DNA of 64,000 bases from Zea mays (lineage: Eukaryota > Streptophyta > Magnoliopsida > Poales > Poaceae). Location of the stretch: contig NC_050097.1 of NCBI RefSeq assembly GCF_902167145.1, positions 176,420,923 to 176,484,922 on the forward strand, read 5' to 3'. Below the pieces are notes generated by a model. The model had not been told where the DNA came from, ran no database searches, and saw only the letters and a program-made list of their open reading frames with translations. Both the position numbers and the translations under genes were made by a program. This document shows, in pieces, positions 35,708-44,623 of the stretch; position 1 is the stretch's first letter; each line of letters opens with the position of its first letter.

Positions 35708-37516
35708 TCACTGATCACTCGGCGGAGGATGCATGTTGTAGTAATGAGTGCTGAAGGTGTCAAACAGGGAGGAGAACTGGCCAAAATCCTGCTGGAGCTG
35801 CTGCTGCCTCTGACTTATATCATGCATGTTGTCATTTGTAGAAAGATTGTCAAACTGACTGGAGAGAGCACCCATGTTATCTTGAAAACTTTGTTGCATA
35901 TTATTCAGCCTGGACATGATGGGATCAGTGACAGTAGTGTGAATTTGATCACGAAAGTCAGAAAATTCAGAGTTGAGCGCATCCCAGTTACTGTCAAAGC
36001 GAGACTGCATGTCATCGAGGCGGTGATCCACATGTGTCATCAGGCCCTCAAAGCGAGTATCAATATGAGTCTCAAGCCCTTGCTGCATAGTGTGAAAATA
36101 AGGATCAAAGTATCCTGGAGCAGGCTCCCAATTGTGCTGAGGCTGAGGAGGAGGTGGAGGAGGAGGCATCTGCTGTCCCTCAACATTAGGAGCTGCTCCA
36201 CCCTCATACCCAGGGTCTTCCTCATCATCTGGGAAGGGAGTGAGTGGCCTGGTGAGAAACCCTATCTCATTCTTAAAAGGCCTGGATGGAGTGTGAACAA
36301 TCTCGCATGGGCCCTCAAATCTTGTCTTGGATTTGATGAGAGCCATAATGTAGGGAGCATATGCCAAATTTTGATTCTTATCCATTTTCAAATCATTAAG
36401 CTGCCTCATCATGAAAATAACAATATTCATGACTTCTCCATTCATGATGTGCTGGATGATGTTCCAAAACTTATCCCGTATTTTACTCTTATCACCACTC
36501 TTGGGAAGAATGGTGACTCTGGCAATCTTGTTGATGACAGCAGGATGATGTCTGAGTCCTGCTGTCTCTCCAAACCTCCTGGGTATACCGAGCCTGGCTG
36601 GCTCATAAAACTGCACAAAATCCTCAAAATTATCTTCAGTATAAAGATCCAGCCCAGCAGAAATGGTGCCATAGTCCAGACTGTTGGCAGCGGCAAAGTC
36701 AGCAAAAGAAGCAGAATAGCGCTTGAAGCCAGTCATCCAGGTGATAGATTCTTCTGCAATATCAATCTCCAAGGTAGCCAGGAATTGCTTAACTGCCATT
36801 TCATTGAAATCAGTGCGTTGCCCCATAAACTGATATAATCCACATGTTTCAAATTTGGGGATGAGACCCTCCATGACTGATTGACTGAGCAAGAAGGACC
36901 AATCAATCACCTGATGCTTATGAAAATTTGTATCGACCAGGGTGCCCCAAAATACATCAAACTGCAGCTGAGTGTGGAAAAACTGGATATTTGTATCAGA
37001 TGGCAGAGTATACTGGTTCACAGTCCGTCTAGAGCAGTACTCAGCCATAGAAAATCTCCGCTTTGGATAAGTCCATCCTTGGATATCAATGGGATAATCG
37101 GGATGAACATGAGGAAAATCTTCAGCATCCATGGATTCAGTGCCCCCAGCTGAGGATTGGGCCTCTGAATCAGTGGTTGGTGTATAGTCATCATCATTGC
37201 CACGAGGGCGCTTGGATTTAAAGTGACCTGCAAGTTTCTTGCGGAGACCACCAAAACCACTGCAACAAGGTGACAGACATCCATAGATAAATAATTGATA
37301 CCAATCACCACTTATAATAAGGAATGGAATAGGAATGCTCTGCCAGGGTCCGGACGGTCCGCGCCAGAGGCCAGGACGGTCCGCGTCCACCAGGCGGACG
37401 GTCCGCGACCGACCAGGGGCGACTCCAAGAACCCTAGCCGCCACAAATGTTAAATTTGATGATTTTGCAGTGAATACCCATCCAAACAAGTTCAAAATTT
37501 TGCATAGCATTGACAT
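35708..37516 (-). CDS. Third ORF at env position of the second Sirevirus
   Basis: An intact 602-codon frame between pol and the 3' LTR, sense to the element, where some Sireviruses carry an env-like gene. The first about 86 codons are probably not coding: they run through GC-rich palindromes, and codon 86 straddles a strong acceptor-like site (CTTGTTGCAG|TGG at 37260/37259). The likely protein is residues 86-602: a basic patch (RKKLAGHFKSKRPRG), a Ser/Thr/Glu-rich stretch, a globular region of about 300 residues resembling the plant-transposon protein domain common in plant LTR elements (inference), a Pro tract near 448-458, and a helical Gln/Asp-rich coiled-coil-like tail (about 475-585). 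I see no signal peptide or clear membrane segment after the acceptor, so an envelope function is not supported. Confidence 0.7.
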   Translation of the reverse strand: MSMLCKILNLFGWVFTAKSSNLTFVAARVLGVAPGRSRTVRLVDADRPGLWRGPSGPWQSIPIPFLIISGDWYQLFIYGCLSPCCSGFGGLRKKLAGHFKSKRPRGNDDDYTPTTDSEAQSSAGGTESMDAEDFPHVHPDYPIDIQGWTYPKRRFSMAEYCSRRTVNQYTLPSDTNIQFFHTQLQFDVFWGTLVDTNFHKHQVIDWSFLLSQSVMEGLIPKFETCGLYQFMGQRTDFNEMAVKQFLATLEIDIAEESITWMTGFKRYSASFADFAAANSLDYGTISAGLDLYTEDNFEDFVQFYEPARLGIPRRFGETAGLRHHPAVINKIARVTILPKSGDKSKIRDKFWNIIQHIMNGEVMNIVIFMMRQLNDLKMDKNQNLAYAPYIMALIKSKTRFEGPCEIVHTPSRPFKNEIGFLTRPLTPFPDDEEDPGYEGGAAPNVEGQQMPPPPPPPQPQHNWEPAPGYFDPYFHTMQQGLETHIDTRFEGLMTHVDHRLDDMQSRFDSNWDALNSEFSDFRDQIHTTVTDPIMSRLNNMQQSFQDNMGALSSQFDNLSTNDNMHDISQRQQQLQQDFGQFSSLFDTFSTHYYNMHPPPSDQ

Positions 37517-37960
37517 TGAGGAGAACTATCAATCCCACCAATCAGATTTTGAAACCCACTGCTCAATTTCAGATCAGAGAGGAAACCCAACTAATCTTAA
37601 AATGGAAGAAATTTGATGAAATCCACAAGATTGAAGATACCGTGATGAAGACATGTTGATGAAATGTTGCCACAAGCTGTCGGACTGTCCGCACGCAACT
37701 GTACTTCACCGTCCGCGCACACTCAACACAAGAGAGAGTATTTGTCGAGAGGAGAGCAAGAGAGGAAGAGCGAGTGAGCACAAATGACAAGTCTGCGGCC
37801 ACTGGTCGACTTTACTGCCCTGTCGCGGACGGTCCGCGTTGGGGCGCCGGACGGTCCGCGCCCTGATGTGTGCAGACGGTCTGCGAGGCAGATCGGACTG
37901 TCCATTTCCTGATGCTGCGGACGGTCCGCGGTCCATGGGCGGACGGTCCGCGGCCTGATA
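37345..37960. promoter_or_regulatory. Internal palindrome clusters ahead of the third ORF
   Basis: Quasi-palindromes of the same kind as in the LTR occur inside the element: about 37349-37410 (three copies) and 37824-37960 (CGCGGACGGTCCGCG at 37824-37838, more at 37847, 37917 and 37939). They lie between the pol end and the third ORF. Their role is unknown; promoter, enhancer or splicing element are possible. Confidence 0.7.
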
Positions 37961-38212
37961 CTCATTTTTCCAATTGCGGTCCACTTTCTGATTTTGAATT
38001 TCGAATCCGAATTGGTGCTCATATATGGACATTTTGACCAATCCAAGAGTTGGTATGCATGCATATACATATGATGTAATTGAGAAAGGCAAAATTTTTG
38101 AATTAAACTATCTAGAGCAATTAGAAATGAAAAATGCACAAATAATACCAAATAAATAGCATAAAGAGCGTACTTAGACCCGAGATGCAAGACGACACAT
38201 GTGTGATCAACT

Positions 38213-40242
38213 TCAAGCCACATTTGAGATATCGATCACATTCATTTCACTTCTTAGAGAACAAAATCTTGTTTCATCCAAAGGTATTGTAAAAATGTCT
38301 GCTAATTGATCATCGGTGCCAATGGAATAAATAGAGATATCTCCCTTGCCAACATGATCCCTTAAAAAGTGATGCCGTATATCAATATGCTTGGTTCTTG
38401 AGTGTTGGACCGGATTGGTAGCCAATTTTACCGCACTCTCATTATCACACATGAGAGGCACATTCTTGAAAATAATTCCATAGTCCAATAAGGTTTGTTT
38501 CATCCATAATAGTTGAGCACAACAATTTCCGGCCGATATATATTCCGCCTCGGCGGTAGATAGAACAACCGAATTTTGTTTCTTAGAGGACCATGAAACA
38601 AGAGATCTACCAAGAAATTGACAACAACCAGAGGTGCTTTTTCTATCAACTTTGCACCCCGCATAGTCCGAATCCGAATATCCAATTAATTCAAATTGAG
38701 CACCTTTGGGATACCATAGACCAATATTGGGAGTATACTTCAAATATCTTAGAATTCTTTTAGCGGCCTTCAAGTGAATCTCTCTAGGAGAAGCTTGAAA
38801 TCGAGCACACATGCATACACTAAACATAACATCGGGCCTAGATGCAGTAATATAAAGCAAACTACCAATTATGGAACGATAAAGTTTTTGATCAACCATA
38901 GTACCTCCTTCATCTAAGTCTAGATGACCATTTGTTGCCATTGGAGTCTTGATAGGCTTAGCATTTTCTAAACCAAACTTCTTGAGCATGTCCTTCAAGT
39001 ATTTGGATTGACTTATAAAAATTCCATCTTTCAATTGTTTGATTTGAAGGCCAAGAAAGAAGCTCAATTCTCCTATCATAGACATTTCAAATTCTTTTGA
39101 CATCATTTTTCCGAACTCCTCACAAAATAATTCATTAGTAGATCCAAAAATAATATCATCAACGTAGATTTGACAAACAAATAAATCTTTGCCAATTCTT
39201 TTAGTGAATAGAGTAGTGTCAACTTTCCCAATTTTGAAGTCTTTGGAAAGCAAGAAATCCCTAAGCCTTTCATACCATGCGCGTGGAGCTTGCTTAAGCC
39301 CATAGAGAGCTTTAGAAAGCTTGAACACATGGTTAGGTCTTTTGGGGTCCTCAAAACCGGGAGGTTGTTCAACATACACTAGTTCACTAATCTTACCATT
39401 TAGGAAGGTACTCTTTACATCCATTTGGTAGAGCTTGATATTGTGTGCACAAGCATAAGCAAGTAGAATCCGGATTGCTTCTAATCTTGCTACGGGAGCA
39501 AATGTCTCCCCAAAATCCAATCCTTCAATTTGAGTATATCCTTGTGCAACCAATCTTGCCTTGTTTCTTACTACCACGCCATCTTCATTGTGCTTATTGC
39601 GAAACACCCATTTTGTACCAATAACATTGTGGTTATTTGGTCTCTCAACAAGCTCCCAAACTTCATTTCGAGCGAAGTTATTTAATTCTTCATGCATTGC
39701 ATTCACCCAATCAACATCAAGTAGAGCTTCATCTACACGGTTAGGTTCCATACAAGATACAAAAGAGAAATGTTCACAAAATGAAGCTATGCGAGAGCGA
39801 GTTTGAACACCCTTACTAATATCACCCACAATTTGATCAACCGGGTGATCCTTCACAATGGAATGATGAATTCTTGATACCGTTTGATAATTGCTTGTTG
39901 AAGCATTAGGAGGAACCGAAGGTCTTGAAGTACCTTGATCATGAGTATCCATGGTTTCATTGAGTTGTTGGCTTTGGTGATCTTCCTCATTTATAGTTGA
40001 GGATGAAGGAATGACAACCACGCTATTTTCATCATCATCTTCCTTTGGTTTTATTTCACCAATGGCCATTGTTTTCATTGCATTTATCAATTGAGTTCCC
40101 CCAACATCATCGAGATTTTCACTCTCATCTTGAGACCCATTTGTTTCATCGAATTCAACATCATATGCTTCCTCAATAATACCATGAGTTTTGTTGAAGA
40201 CTCTATAAGCCTTACTATTTGATGAATATCCAAGAAGAAAAC
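38213..40242 (-). CDS. Second Sirevirus pol, RT-RNase H part
   Basis: Open from the gypsy insertion (40242) to the stop at 38213. It includes the end of the integrase region ([13 protein letters not shown]), an acidic linker, RT with [12 protein letters not shown] and RNase H with [19 protein letters not shown] and LMCDNESAV. No internal stop is present. The apparent first residues [11 protein letters not shown] are LTR sequence of the inserted gypsy. The upstream half of the same gene is at 50984-52172. Confidence 0.92.
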
Positions 40243-41866
40243 TGTCGGGGACCATAATTAGGGGTACCCTCAAGACGCCTAATTCTCAGCTGGTAACCCC
40301 CATCAGCATAAAGCTGCAAAGGCCTGATGGGCACGATTAAGTCAGGGATCAGTCCACACGAGTGACTCGATCACGCTTCACCCGAGCCTAGCCTCGACCG
40401 AAGGCAGCCGACCTCGAGAGACTTCCGTCTCGCCCGAGGCCCCCTTTTTATGGCGGACACATCACCGGCTTGCCCGAGGTCTTGGCTTCGCTCAGAAGCA
40501 ACCTTGACTAAATCACCACACCAACTGACCAAATTGCAGGGGCATTTAACGCAAAGGTGGCCTGACACCTCTATCCTGACACGCGCCCCCGGCAGAGCCG
40601 AGGTGACCGCCATCACTCCACCGCTCCACTGGCCAGTCTGACAGAAGGACAGCGCCGCCTGCGCCACTCCGACTGCAGTGCCACTCGACAGAGTGAGTCT
40701 GACAGGCAATCAGGCCTTGCCAAGGGCGCCACGATGAACTCCGCTCCGCCCGACCCCAGGGCTCGGACTCGGGCTAAGACTCGGAAGACGGCGAACTCCG
40801 CTCCGCCCGACCCCAGGGCTCGGACTCGGGCTAAGACCCGGAAGACGGCGAACTCCGCTCCGCCCGACCCCAGGGCTCGGACTCGGGCTAAGACCCGGAA
40901 GACAGTGAACTCTGCTCCGCCCGACCCCAGGGCTCGGACTCGGGCTAAGACCCGGAAGACGACGAACTCCGCTCCGCCCGACCCCAGGGCTCGGACTCGG
41001 GCTAAGACCCGGAAGACGACGAACTCCGCTCCGCCCGACCCTAGGGCTCGGGCTCCGCCCTGGCCTCGGCCGAACGACCTCCGCCTCGCCCGACCCCTTG
41101 GCTCGGGCTCGGCCACGGCAACTGAAGGCAAGACTCAACCTCGGCTTCGGAGGAAACCCCACGTCGCCCTGCCTAGAGCACAGACCGCCACGTCAACAGG
41201 AGACGTCATCATCATCCTACCCCGAATCGACTCGGGTCACGGAGAACAAGACCGGCGTCTCGTCCGGCCAGCTCCGCCAGAGGGGCAATGATGGCGCTCC
41301 ACAAGCTCTATGACGACGGCGGCCCCCAGCTCTCTTACGGAAGCAGGACAACGTCAGCAGGGACTCGACCTCTCCAACAGCTGTCCCTCCATCAGGCTCC
41401 GCCGCACCTCCGATAGCCACGACATCACGCCAGCAGGATGCCCAGATCTCTCCGGCTGCCACATCGGCATGTACCTAGGGCGCTAGCTCTCCCTCCGCTA
41501 GACACGTAGCGCTCTGCTACATCCCCATTGTACACCTGGGTCCTCTCCTTACGACTATAAAAGGAAGGACCAGGGCCTTCTCAGAGAAGGTTGGCCGCGC
41601 GGGACCGAGGACGGGACAGGCGCTCTCTTGGGGCCGCTCGCTTCCCTCACCCGCGTGGACGCTTGTAACCCCCCTACTGCAAGCGCACCCGACCTGGGCG
41701 CGGGACGAACACGAAGGCCGCGGGACTTCCACCTCTCTCACGCTCGGCTCCGGCCGCCTCGCCTCTCCCCCCTCCGCGCTCGCCCACGCGCTCGACCCAT
41801 CTGGGCTGGGGCACGCAGCACACTCACTCGTCGGCTTAGGGACCCCCCTGTCTCGAAACGCCGACA
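40243..41866 (+). repeat. 5' LTR of the Huck/Flip-like gypsy (1624 bp)
   Basis: It starts TGTCGGGGACC and ends AACGCCGACA. A TATA-like CTATAAAAG lies near 41555. It holds a 57-bp tandem repeat (next entry). I could not assign a PBS with confidence to the sequence after 41866 (GTTGGGGCTTGGGCC). Confidence 0.92.
40737..41060. repeat. 57-bp tandem repeat in LTR, five full copies and part of a sixth
   Basis: The unit length is a multiple of three, so it makes repetitive open frames on both strands (19-residue periodicity beginning NSAPPDPRARTRAK on the plus strand). The same array is at 49849-50172 in the other LTR. I regard these frames as a by-product of the period, not genes. Confidence 0.9.
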
Positions 41867-41972
41867 GTTGGGGCTTGGGCCGCAGCTCTCGTCGCCAAGG
41901 CTGCGGCTTCCATCGGAACAGTCGGACAGACAGTAGTCACATGCGGTCATAAAGTCCCGCACGACACTGGGG

Positions 41973-44048
41973 TTGCCAAGTCCGGAGAAATCCCAACCGA
42001 TGCTGGGGTCGTCAACCACCGAGAGTCAGCGGATCCAGGGAGAACTCAAGAATCTCCTGGAAGGCGCCGCGGCCCGGCGGGCCGAGAGCACTGCATCCCG
42101 AAGGCAAGGATATCCCTCGGAACCTCATGCCGCGACTTCCCGATTCATGCGGGAAGCCTCGGTCTACACCGGGCGCACGCGCAACACCGCGCCGGCGGCC
42201 CCGGGCCACCTCGGCAACGAGCACCATCGATGCGACCGTCGGGCTCACCTCGACGAAAGGGTGCGCCGAGGCTATCACCCCAGGCGTGGGGGACGCTACG
42301 ACAGCTGGGAGGATCGGAGTCCTTCGCCCGAACCACCCGGTCCGCAGGCTTTCAGTCGGGCCATCCGACGGGCGCCATTCCCGACCCGGTTCCGACCCCC
42401 GACTACTATCGTAAAGTACTCGGGGGAAACGAGACCGGAGCTGTGGCTCGCGGACTACCGCCTTGCCTGCCAACTGGGTGGAACGGACGACGACAACCTC
42501 ATCATCCGCAACCTCCCCCTGTTCCTCTCCGACACTGCTCGTGCCTGGTTGGAGCACCTGCCTCCGGGGCAGATTTCCAACTGGGACGACTTGGTCCAAG
42601 CCTTCGCTGGCAATTTCCAGGGCACATACGTGCGCCCCGGGAATTCCTGGGACCTTCGAAGCTGCCGGCAACAGCCGGGGGAGTCGCTCCGGGACTACAT
42701 CCGGCGATTCTCGAAGCAGCGCACCGAGCTGCCCAACATCACCGACTCGGATGTCATCGGCGCGTTCCTCGCCGGCACCACTTGCCGCGACCTGGTGAGC
42801 AAGCTGGGTCGCAAAACCCCCACCAGGGCGAGCGAGCTGATGGACATCGCCACCAAGTTCGCCTCTGGCCAGGAGGCAGTCGAGGCTATCTTCCGAAAGG
42901 ACAAGCAGCCCCAGGGCCGCCCATCGGAAGAAGCCCCCGAGGCGTCTGCTCCGCGCGGCGCCAAGAAGAAGGGCAAGAAGAAGTCGCAATCGAAACGTGA
43001 CGCCGCCGACGCGGACCTTGTCGCCGCCGCCGAGTATAAGAACCCTCGGAAGCCCCCCGGAGGTGCAAACCTCTTCGACAAGATGCTCAAGGAGCCGTGC
43101 CCCTACCATCAGGGGCCCGTCAAGCACACCCTCGAGGAGTGCGTCATGCTTCGGCGTCATTTCCACAGGGCCGGGCCACCCACCGAGGGTGGCAGGGCCC
43201 ACGACGACGACAAGAACGAAGATCACCCAGCAGGGGGGTTCCCCGAGGTCCGCGACTGCTACATGATCTATGGAGGGCATGCGGCGAGTACCTCGGCTCG
43301 GCACCGCAAGCAAGAGCGCCGGGAAGTCTGCTCGGTGAAGGTGGCGGCGCCAGTCTACCTAGACTGGTCCGACAAGCCCATCACTTTCGACCGGGCCGAT
43401 CACCTCGACCATGTGCCAAGCCCGGGGAAATACCCGCTCGTCGTCGACCCCGTTGTCGGCGATGTCAGGCTCACCAAGGTCCTGATGGACGGGGGCAGCT
43501 GCCTCAACATCATCTACGCCGAGACCCTCAAGCTCCTGCGCGTCGATCCGTCCTCCGTCCGAGCAGGCGCTGCGCCCTTCCACGGGATCATCCCTGGGAA
43601 GCGCGTCCAGCCCCTCGGGCGACTCGACCTCCCAGTCTGCTTCGGGACACCCTCCAACTTCCGAAGGGAGACCCTGACGTTCGAAGTGGTCGGGTTCCGA
43701 GGAACCTACCACGCTGTGCTAGGGAGGCCATGCTACGCGAAGTTCATGGCCGTCCCCAACTACACCTACCTGAAGCTCAAGATGCCGGGCCCCAACGGGG
43801 TCATCACTGTCGGCCCCACGTACAAACACGCGTTCGAATGCGACGTGGAGTGCGTGGAATACGCCGAGGCCCTCGCCGAGCCCGAGGCCCTCATCGCCGA
43901 CCTGGAGAACCTCTCCAAGGAGGTCCCAGACGTAAAGCGCCATGCCGGCAACTTCGAGCCAGCGGAGACGGTCAAGGCCGTCCCCCTTGGCCCCAGTGGC
44001 GACACCACCGAGCAGATCCGGATCGGTCCCGGGCTCGACCCCAAATAG
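41973..44048 (+). CDS. gypsy Gag-protease (Tat-clade type)
   Basis: An intact 691-codon frame from ATG 41973 to TAG 44046. The N-terminal third is disordered and Arg-rich. A retrotransposon gag (capsid) domain spans about 140-300 (PELWLADYRLA, ARAWLEHLPPGQI, LRDYIRRFSKQRTELPNI). A Lys-rich patch follows, then a zinc-binding-like C-x2-H-x5-H-x4-C motif starting at C376. The aspartic protease has D506 in LMDGGSCLN, with DGG where most families have DTG or DSG, and GRPCYAKFMAVPNYTYLKLKM near its end. Pol should follow in the same polyprotein but stops here at TAG. Confidence 0.9.
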   Translation: MPSPEKSQPMLGSSTTESQRIQGELKNLLEGAAARRAESTASRRQGYPSEPHAATSRFMREASVYTGRTRNTAPAAPGHLGNEHHRCDRRAHLDERVRRGYHPRRGGRYDSWEDRSPSPEPPGPQAFSRAIRRAPFPTRFRPPTTIVKYSGETRPELWLADYRLACQLGGTDDDNLIIRNLPLFLSDTARAWLEHLPPGQISNWDDLVQAFAGNFQGTYVRPGNSWDLRSCRQQPGESLRDYIRRFSKQRTELPNITDSDVIGAFLAGTTCRDLVSKLGRKTPTRASELMDIATKFASGQEAVEAIFRKDKQPQGRPSEEAPEASAPRGAKKKGKKKSQSKRDAADADLVAAAEYKNPRKPPGGANLFDKMLKEPCPYHQGPVKHTLEECVMLRRHFHRAGPPTEGGRAHDDDKNEDHPAGGFPEVRDCYMIYGGHAASTSARHRKQERREVCSVKVAAPVYLDWSDKPITFDRADHLDHVPSPGKYPLVVDPVVGDVRLTKVLMDGGSCLNIIYAETLKLLRVDPSSVRAGAAPFHGIIPGKRVQPLGRLDLPVCFGTPSNFRRETLTFEVVGFRGTYHAVLGRPCYAKFMAVPNYTYLKLKMPGPNGVITVGPTYKHAFECDVECVEYAEALAEPEALIADLENLSKEVPDVKRHAGNFEPAETVKAVPLGPSGDTTEQIRIGPGLDPK

Positions 44049-44290
44049 GAAGCAGTGCTCGTCGACTTTCTCCGCGCAAAACGCCGACGTCTTTGCGTGG
44101 AGTCCCTCGGACACGCCCGGCATACCGAGGGATGCCGCCGAGCACTCGCTGGATATTTGGGCCGGGGCCCGATTCGTCAGGCAGCCTCTGCGCCTCGATC
44201 ATCAAGGAAGGGTCGGCCTCGCCATAGCGGAGCCCGACCCTCCCTCGGGGGCTAAAAAGGGGGAACCCCTCTGCGTCGAGATCTTTTTAA
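44049..44290 (+). pseudogene. Remnant of pol upstream of RT
   Basis: After the gag-protease stop, codons recognisable as the linker before RT continue with a frame change near 44085 (ADVFAWSPSDTPGIP and RFVRQPLRLDHQG). Similarity ends near 44290 at an A-run. RT, RNase H and integrase are absent. What follows (to 44623) I cannot name. Confidence 0.75.
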
Positions 44291-44623
44291 TCAAAAAAAA
44301 AGGGGGGGAGCCTCTTGCGTCCTCCCAGCTACGTTCTCCTGGCTATGTCAGAAGCCGGGTCTCGAGGAGCGAACGCGAGTTCATGAAAATGGCGAGGCCG
44401 ATTGAGCTGAGGAACTCCCGTACCTCCGGGTTAGGGATACCCCACTCATCACCTGCCACGGAAAATGACCCAACTCGAGAAGCCACTCTATTATCGACGA
44501 GCCAGGGCGAACACGCAGACGGAAAGAGAGGAGAATACGACTCCATGCAAGAAAGACAAAAGTGTTCAGGCCTCAGCGGCCGTGGTAAGACACACGTTCA
44601 ACAAGAAACTGTTCAAACGAGAA

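Noticed and set aside
35729..36838. A 369-codon plus-strand frame
   Set aside because: Antisense shadow of the intact env-position ORF; no domain seen.
40613..41291. Repetitive 150-185-codon frames on both strands, seen again at 49725-50403
   Set aside because: By-product of the 57-bp LTR tandem repeat; the second set is simply the other LTR.
42012..43313. A 433-codon minus-strand frame
   Set aside because: Antisense shadow of GC-rich gag-protease codons with no recognisable domain. Unlike the 44624-47915 gene it has no exon logic.
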